Part shown: positions 1 to 11,069 of the stretch, one piece after another
Numbering within the stretch: the stretch's first letter is position 1
How the letters are laid out: the number at the start of each line of letters is the position of its first letter
Source: Botryotinia globosa
Lineage: Eukaryota; Ascomycota; Leotiomycetes; Helotiales; Sclerotiniaceae
Length of the DNA: 64,000 nucleotides
Assembly (NCBI GenBank): GCA_014898425.1
Contig: RCSZ01000002.1
Location: 1,612,001-1,676,000 of the forward strand
Direction of reading: 5' to 3'
Position numbers and translations under genes: made by a program
Notes under the pieces: model-generated
Database searches by the model: none
Told to the model about the DNA's origin: nothing
Seen by the model: the letters and a program-made list of their open reading frames with translations, nothing else

Positions 1-2
1 AA

Positions 3-380
3 TCTCTTCACCAATGCCTGGCTAATGCTGTCCGAATACGAAACTCTGCTACCCATCGGCATATTTTTTCGAGTCAGGAACTACGTGGTTTGGCACAACA
101 AGCCGAAGACCTCATGAGTCTGCTTTCTGACCACTCGAGGCAATTAAAATTTCATAAGCTGTGGACTGAATTATATGATTGGGAAAAGCTCAGTGTAACA
201 GACATGCAAGCCGCCAGATACAAGATGGAAACAGCACTTCAACAGATTGGGGAACGTCCTATGGAGGACGATATGGATTGGACCCCTAATGTAATCTCAT
301 TGGAAAAAGTTCCCGCGGTAGAGATAGGGCCAGAAGAGGTCGAGAATCACGAAGTTCATGATGCAATGGAGATCGATTAA
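3..380 (+). CDS. 3' end of an unrecognised gene (truncated by window edge)
   Basis: The frame is open from base 3 to the TAA at 378-380, giving at least 125 residues with no in-frame ATG before residue 35 or so, so the start lies left of the window. The visible part is mostly helical and polar (near its start, ARNA-type text reading LRGLAQQAEDLMSLLSDH), then becomes acidic, ending in EVENHEVHDAMEID. I do not recognise a catalytic motif. The continuous frame and protein-like composition support a real exon. Its role is unknown, and the exon could be preceded by an intron just outside the window. Confidence 0.6.
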   Translation, partial: SLHQCLANAVRIRNSATHRHIFSSQELRGLAQQAEDLMSLLSDHSRQLKFHKLWTELYDWEKLSVTDMQAARYKMETALQQIGERPMEDDMDWTPNVISLEKVPAVEIGPEEVENHEVHDAMEID

Positions 381-1336
381 AGAATATACTACAAAGGAAC
401 TATGGGATGGCGAATTGGCGTTGATTAATCGTACTCTATATGAATTGGGAAGATCATAGCTTCAGGAGTACTTGAGGGGGTGTAGCGGGTCGGTAGGATT
501 TCAAATACCCTTTTTGTCGCCTTTTGGCAAATTTTAGACGCATTGTTCGAGGTACTTACGAGCAGAGACTTTTTATAAATTGTTTTCTAGGCAGAAACAT
601 AAAAATGAGATCGAATTGTTCCACACTTTAAATGAGGCATCCTTATCTATATGATATGTATGTTAAGACCGTTCAAACTTTGGATCACTGCGAGTCATAT
701 TCAAAAAGAAAGATTATCAGAAGATGGCCAAACACCAGGCTGATATACGGGTTTACCAATTCTGAGCTACAGGCTATACTGGAACAGTCGGGGCAATAGT
801 ATAAATTAAGATAATGATATAAATTCGAATATTCATAGAGTACTGATAGGAAAGGAGGAAGGTTCACGAAGGGTTTCCCTCTCATAGCTGTACTCCCACT
901 TCAACTCCTAGATACAAGGGCTCTAAGATAACGTGTATAACGCACATTCTCGACTGATATCGGTACTGGAGAACCTTCTCTATAAGCACTTGTCTATTGA
1001 GAGTGCGCGTTGCATACATTTCTTTTGTAGCCCTTGTGTCTGGGAATGAGAGTGGAAGTACCGATATAAAGGGGAAACGTTTGTAGCACCGTTGAGTAAA
1101 AGGACTGTATGAATATAGAATGTATGGCTGGCTACTAATCATTGCTGGAAAAGTTTAGTGAAGATGAATGTGTTTGATGTCGGAGTAATGAGATTTAGCA
1201 ACTGACTGCAGAGGGTATCATGTGTATTTACTCGTAACACTATGAGCGTTTAATCTGGAATCTTCACTTAACAGCTTCAATGTTGACGAACTGAAATATA
1301 GAAATTAAATAACTATCAAAAATGAAATCGCTAAAT
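381..1336. other. Intergenic, no gene seen
   Basis: This 956-base stretch lies between two converging 3' ends. Short frames on the minus strand (around 685-1142) have no homology I can recognise and no splice-linked continuation. It probably holds the two 3' UTRs. Confidence 0.5.
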
Positions 1337-3383
1337 TCAATACATTACACTCCCTGCTTTGGGAACCACGAGAATACCCTCTTCTAACAACCGTTTCGCC
1401 AGTTCAAAAATCATTCCATCACACCCTTTTCTCGCAATTATGTCAATTGCCACCGGTAGATATTCTGTTTGTAATGATATGGTAGAATTGTATGCAGCTT
1501 GACCTATTGGGAACACCATATCGGGGACTTCGGCAAAGTTGGATACGCTGCTGACAGACCATCCAGACGGTATTTCTGGGAGACTGTTTCATCGATCTCG
1601 GTTAGCGAAAAATTGGGTTCGGGCTTTGAATGTTTCAAATTTCTGATTTATGGACTACAGCCCGGGCTATTGGATACTTTGATGAATATGTGAAAGAATT
1701 TACGTACCTGGTGTATTCATTTCTATACGACGTTTCTGCTAATGTCCCAGGATAGAGAAACAAACTTTCACTACAGCTGATTGGGCTAGAAGGTACAACT
1801 TCCGCGGCGAACCAATCCATGAAAATAGTTTTGTTATAAATGGCTTGTTCGTTTGCATCAGCACTGATGTTATTTTGTCCCCAAGACCATCTGAGTAATG
1901 GTACGGGGTTAATGAAAGGACGGGCGCCATCATTTGCAGCGGCATAATCTGCATAAAACGGTTCGGCAAGGAGACTGTACTGTTGTTGGGAAACGAGGGT
2001 AGGATAGACAAGGCTGAGGAAGTCGTCAATTGATGAGCCATTTGCTCCAGATGGAGTTGTTTCGTCCCATAGAGCTCCCATATCTAGAGCAGTCGTGCTT
2101 GTCGAGTTAAGAAACGTTTCTAACTTCGCCAGGAAATCAAGTAAGACTGATTCAGCCTCTGTTGTGGCATTCTCCGGGAAATCTGATGTCAAGATCTTCT
2201 TGGGAAATTCAGTGAAGTTACTTGTGATATTGTTTCCATACAAGACTTTAGCAGCTTCGTGCCACAAAATTGGATCTCTGGTGAGAAAACCAGCGGTGTC
2301 AAGAGTCGGAGACAAAGGCATAACGTTATCCAAGCTAACCATTCCATGGGATGGTCTGTTGCCGAAACATCCATTGACTTGAGATGGATTACGAATACTT
2401 CCACCAGTATCGGATCCAATGCTAAGGTCTAACCAATCATAAGCACCAATTCCAGCTCCAGGGCCTGCAGAAGAAGAGGATGGGGACTGGTATCCATCAC
2501 CACGGGCGTTGAAAGGGCAGTGATAGTCGACCCAGTCCGCAGTTGGGTTTTCCCCATTAGCAAATTGGGATGTCTTCATTTTCCCGACGATAATTGCTCC
2601 TGCGTCAATCAAACTCTGGACAGCTGGTCCGGTAACATTTGCTGGTGGATAAAGCTCATAATATGCACGATTGCCATTACTGGTCTTGATTCCTGCAATA
2701 TCGTAGATATCCTTAACACCAAGCCTGACTCCAGCGAGAGGCTTCTCAGCGGTTTTAGTATAGTAGAGCCTGGAAGGCACGCCGATTGTAGAACTCTGCA
2801 CCCCAGGAATGGATGCACTCAGAATAGAAAACGTTCCGTCCAAGTTCTCAATTGTTCCTTCAGTGAAAGCATCCTGTACATCAGAATACAAGCGATAAGC
2901 CTTGAAGAGCTCGCCTGTATTTGGTGTTAGAAAGTATGGCCCTGGAGGCACTTGATTGTGTGAACTGCTGGTAAACTTTTGAGTTCCATATTCATGACAA
3001 ACGGTTGATAACGAACTAGAATTAGTAGAACCAACAAGATGGACAGCTACTTAGGTTAGCGATTGTTGGTATTGGAGTTGGAAAGCCTGCATGCCTTCCA
3101 AAAATCCAGGATTAAAAACATCGTCGAAGGCAGTGTAGTTGGCAACTAATGATTTAAATGAAGCAGCAGTGAAACCTTCTTCCGAACTTTTCATAACCGT
3201 CAAAGGAACCAAGTCTGCTGTACTCGGCTTGGACTGGATGGTTGCAACCGCGTCAATCCCAACATAATAGCTGATGCCATTAACAGTAACGGTAGTTCCG
3301 GTCTTCGAGATTGAGATGGCAGCATTTGCCATGCTCATCAGGGACATTGTCAAAGCAGCCGATTTCAACATTCTGAAAGCCAT
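1337..3383 (-). CDS. Secreted amidase-signature-family amidase, 624 aa, 3 exons
   Basis: Exons (minus strand): 3383-3095, 3046-1708, 1583-1337; total 1875 nt, in frame. The first ~22 residues form a signal peptide (hydrophobic run ending ANA). The amidase-signature core lies in exon 2: Lys in GVKDIYD (about residue 208), cis-Ser in the SPSSSSAG stretch (about 289) and the nucleophile Ser in [12 protein letters not shown] (about 313). Their spacing fits the Ser-cisSer-Lys triad of the family. Exon 3 restores the conserved tail (FAEVPDM, PIGQ, YNST). The enzyme should hydrolyse amide bonds outside the cell or in the secretory path; its substrate cannot be told from sequence. Intron 2 (1584-1707) is canonical. 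Intron 1 (3047-3094, 48 nt) needs a GC donor: it has GCTAAC as branch site and GTAG as acceptor, and splicing it removes the only in-frame stop and yields the family-typical text GFLEAVHL. The same frame runs on through this intron apart from one TAA. Confidence 0.9.
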
Positions 3384-3676
3384 AGTCTCAGATTGATCAA
3401 GTGAAATTCCTCCGATCGCTCACGATACTTGTCTGTTCACCCAAACGACAGAAATAAAGCAGATATTTATACTCTCAACAACGGGATGCAAGTGGAATAC
3501 TGCTTTGAGAACCATGAATACCTAGTAATTTGTCTTGGAATATCCCACCGATAAGATGGCCAAGAATACCAAGATACGATGATGGGTATCATGGGTTCCT
3601 GCATATCTCCTTCGGCATTCCTCGATTGCGGTTCATCCTGGAAAAGGTTGCCCCGTATAGATAAGATAAATGAATA

Positions 3677-4111
3677 CACCCGATTTCATAATATGTGTTC
3701 AAAAGAAAAAGCACTTTTTCAATATCATTTAATCGAAATTCCGAAAACTAAAAAAATCAATTTAATCAATATAATTTCAAATTGAAAAAACTTTGTATTA
3801 TAATATAGATTTTAATTGAAAAAATAATTAAATGAAATTATAATTTTTGATATAGTTTTTAGATTTTTGATTTTTCAAAAATTGAATTTTCATTCAATTA
3901 TTTTCAATTCAATAAATTTCTAATCAAAATCATTCAGATTTTATTTATTAATTTTTTCAATTAAGATCTATATTATAATATAAAGTTTTTTCAATTTAAA
4001 GTTATATTGATTGAATTAAAAACAATTGAAGTATTTTTATATAGAATTTAGTAAAAAGTTGATTAGATCAAAAAAAAGTCATGTTTTGAACACACGTTAT
4101 GAAATCGGGTG
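3677..4111. mobile_element. Fold-back MITE, TA-flanked, 435 bp
   Basis: The left end (CACCCGATTTCATAA...) and the reverse complement of the right end match nearly perfectly for 28 bases. The similarity continues, with gaps and C/T or G/A changes, for about 200 bases per arm, so nearly the whole element is one inverted repeat. It is flanked by TA on both sides (3675-3676, 4112-4113), the target duplication of Tc1/mariner-type elements. The interior is extremely AT-rich and has no coding capacity. Confidence 0.8.
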
Positions 4112-4851
4112 TAAGAAGGTGGGATGGGATGGATGGTTCACAAGTATACTACACAACGAACTTTTGGTGAGAAGCATTTATCAAAGCTTGCACTTGCTAT
4201 ATCATTACATCAAAACCTCTTTATCAGAATCCTCTTTTTGAAACGGAGAAAGACATATATCCTTAAAACTGTCGTCTAGGAATATTCTTAACATGTCGAA
4301 TACCAGGTTCTCCAAATTGATTAGAAACTAGATATCGAACGATACCATGATTTTTTCGAGAATATTTTGTAACGGAGCAATGAGAAATTGTTACCCAAGA
4401 GTGTTCAATCGAAACTATTCGGAATGTAGAATACTAGAATACTACCAAGTCGATATTAGTCAAGACTTCTATATGAAAACATGTATATCCCTGATAAAAG
4501 TAACACAGCCCGGTATCCTCATAGCGACGATTTGCTATTGGAAATTTGAAATCTGAGTTGTGGTAAGAATTCGAACTGATAAAGAAGCATCAACCCAGTG
4601 GTCATGTCTAGCGATTGACAAATACCTTGACGGCTCAAAATTTGTCAGATAGCACTTAGCCTCCATATATCCTCTAAGTAGACCGAGTTGTCTATGATGA
4701 AGTCCGCGTTAGTAACACTTGAATTGACTGATGTCAATACTTAGATATGTAGAAGAAGTCTCCCATCCCTGATGAGATAAGAAAATCCCCGAGGTCGGCA
4801 AACAATACAACACAACTCGAGACACACGGAGTATTCCCAGCCCAGCCTCTA
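4112..4851. other. Intergenic between two MITEs
   Basis: Mixed-composition sequence with no supported gene, RNA or repeat. Confidence 0.4.
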
Positions 4852-5515
4852 CATAACCGAAAAAAGCGGCGGAAATTGAGTACTATATTTATCACTTAAA
4901 ATAGAATTTTTTTTCTTTCTTATTTTTTATTTTTTAATAATACCTTGAAAAGAAATAAAAAAACTCTTATAAGGTATAGTTCCACTCCTTTATTAAATTA
5001 TTTCTTAATTATTTCTTAATCTTTAAAATAATAATTTATAAGGGTTTCTGTTGGATTGACTTAGTAAGGGGTTGTATTGGGTTTAATAGTATTATAATTC
5101 ATGTCTGCCAAGGGGGCATTGCTAAGCTATATACGCGTTCTACCCCACATACACACTTCGTGCGTAAGTGGGGGAGAACGTGATATGTTCTCAGTCACGT
5201 GTTCCAACAGTTTCAAAATATTTATAATAATATATATTAACTTCACTAAATAAAATTAGAATATATTATAATATATCTAATTCTAGATTAGATTTTTGTA
5301 ATCAAAAGAAAACTTTTATTTAAAATAATATTAAAGCTATTTATTACGATCATCGATGTGAAATCGACATCGAGCCGACATATATAAATATGATACAAAA
5401 AGATTATATACTTTAAAAAGAGTAAATAGACAAATGCCTATATATTAGATTTGAATTTTTTTTAAGATATAAGCACCATCAATATACTCAATTTCCGCCG
5501 GGTTTTTCGGTTACA
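4852..5515. mobile_element. AT-rich inverted-repeat element, TA-flanked, 664 bp
   Basis: Terminal inverted repeats of about 31 bases: the left end starts CATAACCGAAAAAAGCGGC and the right end, reverse-complemented, starts TGTAACCGAAAAACCCGGC, both then sharing GGAAATTGAGTA. TA flanks both sides (4850-4851 and 5516-5517). The interior is RIP-like AT-rich sequence interrupted by a compositionally normal 161-bp solo LTR (5049-5209). Likely a Tc1/mariner-type non-autonomous or decayed element. Confidence 0.7.
5049..5209 (-). mobile_element. Solo LTR, 161 bp, with 5-bp target duplication GTTTC
   Basis: Read on the minus strand it starts TGTTGGAACACGTGACTGAG and ends CCAACA, the TG...CA ends with TGTTGG/CCAACA inverted termini typical of Ty1/copia LTRs. 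The five bases on both sides (5044-5048 and 5210-5214) are identical, GTTTC. An internal hairpin, CGTTCT.CCCCAC pairing with GTGGGGGAGAACG, lies in the middle. No internal retrotransposon sequence remains, so this is either a recombined solo LTR or a very short terminal-repeat element. It sits inside the AT-rich element at 4852-5515 and is far less AT-rich than its host. Confidence 0.8.
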
Positions 5516-6608
5516 TAGAGCTAGCCTCGTATCTTTAATGGGGCAAATCACGACATGAAGTGTACACGTGACACAGGAGAATCCAGAAAGATTCCGAACT
5601 TTCTCCCATTCATGTCCTTGATTCCTATCCCCGGTATTGTCAGTTTGTGATAGATATTATGTACAATTTATCTTAGATTCGAGCTGTTACCTATCGCAAA
5701 AAGTGTAAGAGGTGCTCTTTTAGCTCTTTGGCTGATAAAGCTCTATCATGATTCATCACCCACCGTTCCCCTCAACATTTCCTACATATGTATCGTTTAA
5801 TTCGAAAATGACCGTGGGACGAGGTGTTCAGTCTTCTGCCGAAGTATTACGCCTGAACGTATGGCTCATCAGTGTGAGAAATATATAGCTGGCATCCATA
5901 ACGGAACGATTGGAAACTTGGTTCCAAAGCTTCACGCTTTATCCTGAGAGGGGGTTATTGTGAATTATATAAGCTCGTTATTTACACCTCTGATTCTAGC
6001 CGCATAGAGAAAGCGAGACAGATGCGTTCGAGGTATGTTACTTTGCCGGTTCCCGTGTTTATTAATTCACCATTTCCTACTCGTCTTTCAAATCCCACAC
6101 GTGCTCGTTGCCGGAATTCGACTGGCTGCGAAGGATAAAAGCCGATACATATATCCGCAGATCAACACGACTTACCCCACCTTGAACTTCCAGATATCGA
6201 AATCTTACCCAGTCGAGCCAGTGTTGATTGAGGTCGACGGAAGTAAACTTTCTCCGTGCAAACTATTATTAAGGAATAGTAGCATCAGGGTCCTCGCGTA
6301 TGCATATATTCGACCAATAATTTGCACCATGTGCAAGATGATCGAAGAATTAGGAAGGTAGAAAGTTCTACTTTCTGAAATATCTGCAAGTTCAGGGTCG
6401 AGGCAATATCCATCTGCATTCTCCTGTACAACTTCAATATCCATGATGTAGCATTGTCCTATCACAGGCTACACGTGCATGTGCCTAGTGCTCTGCTGTC
6501 AAATGCAGTCCCACGGCCGGCGGTGGCCGGGAGTGTATATGAAGCAGCAAGAATCTTCGATTCCACGACTTGATATCAACGCCAAATAATATCTTTATCG
6601 GTATCAAA
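5516..6608. other. Intergenic and probable promoter of the next gene
   Basis: No supported gene. A 108-codon plus-strand frame at 6035-6361 resembles no protein family. The sequence just upstream of 6609 (GTGTATATGAAGC near 6533) could serve as a TATA-like core promoter for the phosphoesterase. Confidence 0.4.
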
Positions 6609-8216
6609 ATGTTCGGTCTCGAGGTGATAACGATTGCAGCCTTATCTGGCGTTGCTCTGGCTGCTCCCCAGAATATTCAGTATCACGAGACTTCTGATCA
6701 TTCGTGGAAAAGTCGAATCAAGAATGTCGTCGTTCTCGTCGAAGAGAATAGATCGTTTGATACGTTCGCAGGTGGGCTTAGCTACAACTCAGCTATTGAC
6801 GGATTATTGCACCACAATTATTGCAATTCTATGTAAGATCACCCAAAAGCTTACAATTATTATTGGACTTCAATTGATAGAGAGAAAGGAATGCGTCAAA
6901 TCCTGGGCAAAAGGCCGATGTGTGTGCTGGGCCTCGTGCCAATGATGTTGCAGCAGACGATCCAAACCACAGTATAAGTGGTGTTAACATGCAACGTATG
7001 GTTCTCCTTTATTTCTGTCGCTACTCCAGCGTTCCCGATAGTCCGGACCGCAGTCCAGTAATCAAAAGTTTTTATTATATGAACCAAATCAAATGATTCA
7101 AATAGTTTGAGTTGCTGAATTCGGTTGGATGATTGATTGCTTTCAAAAATGAAAGCTTGCCTCCAATCTGCTGGTCCGGACTATCAGACAACTTGTACCA
7201 TTCGCTAACATATATAAGTGTTCACAACATATCATCCATCTGCATCACAATCAGAAAGCATGCGTGGTTTTGTGACAGAACAGTCCATCACCTACAGCAC
7301 CTTGAACAAGACCCGTGCCGCTGAAGCCATCAACTACTACACCCCTGATCAAGTCAAGGTCTTCAACACAATGGCCGAAAACTTCGTTCTTTTCGACCGC
7401 TGGTTCGCTTCTGTCCCGGGTCCTACCAATCCCAATCGTGCCTACATCACGAGTGGAACATCGCATGGACACGGCAAAAATGACAACGCTTTTAACGTTT
7501 ACGGTATTCCCGTAAAATCCATCTTCGAACAACTTTCCGAGAACGACATCACCTGGATGAACTACCAGAACTCCACCCTCGGTCCCGGTCTCGGTTTTAA
7601 CCCAGATGCTGCATTCTACAACTGGACCCTTAGCTCTGGAGCATATAAAACTAATATTGCCCCTTTGACAAAATTCTACGAGGATGCGGCTGCAGGTACA
7701 CTGCCCCAATTCACATATATCAACCCAGAGTGCTGCTCTTATCAGTCATACCACCCTCCATCACCTATCAGCTCCGGCGAGAGCTTCATCAAAGGAATTT
7801 ATGAAGCTATCCGATCGTCCCCACAATGGAACGAAACCCTCTTTATCCTCACGTTTGACGAGCACGGAGGTTTCGGTGACCATGTTCCTCCCCCCACGAA
7901 CGTACCGGCTGGAGATGATCTCACATATACTGAAAAGGCACCTGATGGAAAGAACATGACGTTTGATTTCACACGATTGGGTGTACGCGTTCCAACGCTT
8001 TTAATCAGTCCGTGGGTTGGCAAGGGAGTGGTGGAGAAGAAGGGAAAGAACAAGGGAGGCGAGTACACACATACGAGTATTATTGGGTTCTTGGATGAGC
8101 TTTGGGGATTGGATCCATTGACTCCAAGAGTTAGCTGGAGTAGTACCTTTGAGAGGTTGATTACAAATACGTTGAGGACGGATACACCAGTCACTTTACC
8201 CGATCCTTTGGCTTAG
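6609..8216 (+). CDS. Secreted phospholipase C / acid phosphatase-like phosphoesterase, 444 aa, 3 exons
   Basis: Exons 6609-6832, 6883-6995, 7219-8216 (1335 nt, in frame). The signal peptide is the first ~18 residues (MFGLEVITIAALSGVALA). The phosphoesterase family (PF04185) motifs are in order: VVVLVEENRSFD near residue 40-51, the VCAGPRAND and DDPNHSISG block, FDRWFASVPGPTNPNR, SGTSHGHG, INPECCSY, and TFDEHGGFGDHVPPP. ENRSFD and DEHGGF are the usual metal/phosphate-binding segments. The family cleaves phosphodiester or phosphomonoester bonds of phospholipids or other substrates; here the enzyme should act extracellularly. Intron 1 is 50 nt; its exact acceptor (ATAGAG, ending 6882) was chosen because it preserves the frame. 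Intron 2 is 223 nt, long for this genome, with a CTAAC branch just before its acceptor. The TAG stop is at 8214-8216. Confidence 0.9.
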
Positions 8217-11069
8217 ACTTGAGAAACAATTTTTTGGAGGGCTATCAGACGAATCTTATCTTGAATCTTTTGATGAAATCCCCGGGGCACACTCATTAAG
8301 GTACTAAATTCAATCTTTCAGATCCATATCTTTCAAATCATTCGAAGTCCCAATATATAGATTTATTTGGGCATTGGCTAGGTCACTGAAGTAGACTTCA
8401 GATGAACCGCTGAAATATATTCTCTTCATATCTCGTTGAAGTTTGTACATAGAAACCAAATAGAAAAAGGAATGCGGTGATCAGGAAAATTTCTTCGCTG
8501 TATTTGAATGTAACCAGGGAATGAGATATATTTTTTGTGCCCTTCGTTCATTGTACTCTCCAGTCGCAGACAGAGCTTTGTGCATGTTGCCAGACTGTTC
8601 CATTCTTCGAATAACATCGTTTTCGCTTATATGTTCCTCAAGCTGCACTGGTCTGAAAACAGCTTCTTACTTGTCGGCAGATGGGAATCGGAATACGGAG
8701 ATATCATAGAATTCATAGAGCCAGAGTGTGTCGATGAATAGACTATAGAATGCTACGCTGAGGTGTTGAGTCGAGGGGTTCGCGATTGTATTTAATTGTT
8801 AGCTTGAGTGATACCTAAAATGAACTCAAATAAGACTGATGAGTATGTATGAAATCTTGCCGGGTGCTTTGGGCTTTCAGGCTCAACATCATTTGACGAG
8901 CGAAGAGGTTTGGATCGAATTTGCCATGTACCCGTCATTGTGATACTTCGATGTCTGTGCCTCTTGTGATGTACTTGGGTTGCTAATTGTACTCGTCTTG
9001 CTCTATTTTGTGTGCAACAAACCCCGCATTAGCGTCCTGAAGCCTGTCTGTGTTACAATCATTGATCGATCATTGAGAGGCGTCGGCTTGATGCTCAGGC
9101 ATGTATAGTACTGATGGTTGAGCGAGCAATGCCAAAGAGATATGATCATCTGTCTCATGTTGTGCGAGGATATATATTTGGTTCTTGTAGAGCTGTCAGA
9201 TCTTGTCTCACAGCCACAACTTGAAATGAACAAGGTCTTCATCACGACGCTGTCTCGTTGTATCTGGAACAGCATGTATGTTGTACAGAACTAACCAATT
9301 AGTGAAGGTACTGACGACGTATCTCTCGAGTCTTCACAGATCAATTGTCCGAGAGCACAAAAGATAAGGAGAGTGCTGTGATCCATCGTACTGCGGATTT
9401 GAGTAGGATATGATGATGATGATGATGATGATGACGTGCATATAACCAATTTCTGTGAGGTGTTTTTCGACCTAATGTTCGCCGCGCATTTTGTTGAGCA
9501 AGGATTGAAAGATAGAGGCTGAACTAAATCCGGGGATCTTGGAAATCCGCCCTAGAGGTTCTTGTTTCTTGGTGTCGAATTTGTCGATGTTGTGAATCTG
9601 TGATTCCAACGGGCATATTACAATACGAGAATGCCGAGAATAGGTAGCTAGATAATTACCCGTGATATCTTCCTAGATAGATATTTTATTGTTGATGCTT
9701 GTAGGATTAGATTCCAAGTAGCAACAGTGTAGACATTTATTAGCTTATCTAATCCTTGATTAGCCTCCACCAGTGCTCCTACGACTGTGCATATTCAAGG
9801 CACGTTACTCCGTACCTAAACGCTAAAAAAAACTCTGTATTATATGACAAAGGAGTATATCAGGGCGCACTTTTCGACATCAATCAATTTTCTTTTTGTT
9901 TTCTTAATTTTTAGTAGCAAACTGGCGAAGAGATAAACTTTGATCATCTGGATAAAGTCTCTTCATTCACCCTGTAACGCACAGATGTAGTGACATCTTC
10001 ATAGTCGATACCTCGTGGCTTTTAGATGCTAACCCCTCTCTACCTTAAGCCACTACCAGCCGTATCTCTCCGTCCTCTCCTTGCATAGTACGATACGGAT
10101 CTACTTCGATTTTCAATTTCATAGAATCATCGAAATCCATTCCATTTTTATATCGCTATTAGCAAGTAGTTTTGCCAATTAGCACTATCATTATTTCTCC
10201 GGTTAAAATGTCCTGAATTCCCAAGACTAATTGCGAATGTTACCCCTCATAGCACCACCGTATAAACTCAATTACTCCGCAACACACTAATGCAAACGGT
10301 AATTCTACCAGTTATACTCGTGTTGTTGAGGCGATCATTCCATAATAGGGAAAGCATATTTGGGGCCTTCGAGCTTACACGGGACTTCACGTACTTTCCA
10401 ACCAGCTTTTTGTCCTGCCCAGGCTTGTCCTGCCATTCTTTTATCTTATGGCACACAAGACCCGAAAATCATGCATATCTTTCCGAGCATCTTTATTCTG
10501 TATTGATTGTCTTCACATGGAAAAAAGTCTCCTCTTCCTCTAGCTTTGTACAGCTATTCCCACTAAATATGCATATTCACCACTTGGGATCGAGAGAGGG
10601 TTCAATGGTTGTCTACCCCGCCAATGGCTACCAATCACCACCAGATGTTCATTAGACTAGTGATGTATTGTGCCTCATTGATCCAGCGATTCGGAAGGTA
10701 ACCTAGGTACACTTGGGTCAAATTTAACCACTTCTACATTATCAGTCGTCAAACTTTGTATCAAGTGATTCAATAACCAACATGGTCAATATTCCATTGG
10801 GTAATGGGCAGCGCTACTCTCCTGCCTATCCCAATAAGGCTTTGGAAATAATAGCCCCGCGCCGTCCCTGACCGGTAGCTTTTACTAGATATCTAAGTAT
10901 CTATATACTAGTAGCTGGTAGTCATTCAGAATCCTACATAAACAACAAAATCCTGCCATTCATACCACAATTGTTACATCCTATTTATTCAGATCATCTG
11001 TAGAATCATCATTCGTTTTTGGATTAGTCCTTTTTCACCAAACGCAGTCGCTCTTACATCAAACTCAAT
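8217..11069. other. Long gene-poor stretch
   Basis: 2.85 kb of mixed composition without a supported gene. It contains a short trinucleotide run (TGA/ATG repeats, about 9410-9434). The last ~150 bases are the likely promoter and 5' UTR of the PIR gene. Several frames of 60-120 codons (for example 10290-10655, plus) have no family signal or splice-linked continuation. Confidence 0.4.

Noticed and set aside
3051..3383. Amidase exon 1 as a separate 110-aa secreted protein
   Set aside because: The downstream text in the same frame matches amidase families and a 48-nt intron with proper branch and acceptor joins them; retained as a possible unspliced form only.
6035..6361. 108-codon plus-strand frame upstream of the phosphoesterase
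   Set aside because: No recognisable domain, and an opposite-strand frame of similar length overlaps it; looks like chance.
10290..10655. 121-codon plus-strand frame
   Set aside because: No family signal, no intron-linked continuation, and composition like the surrounding non-coding sequence.
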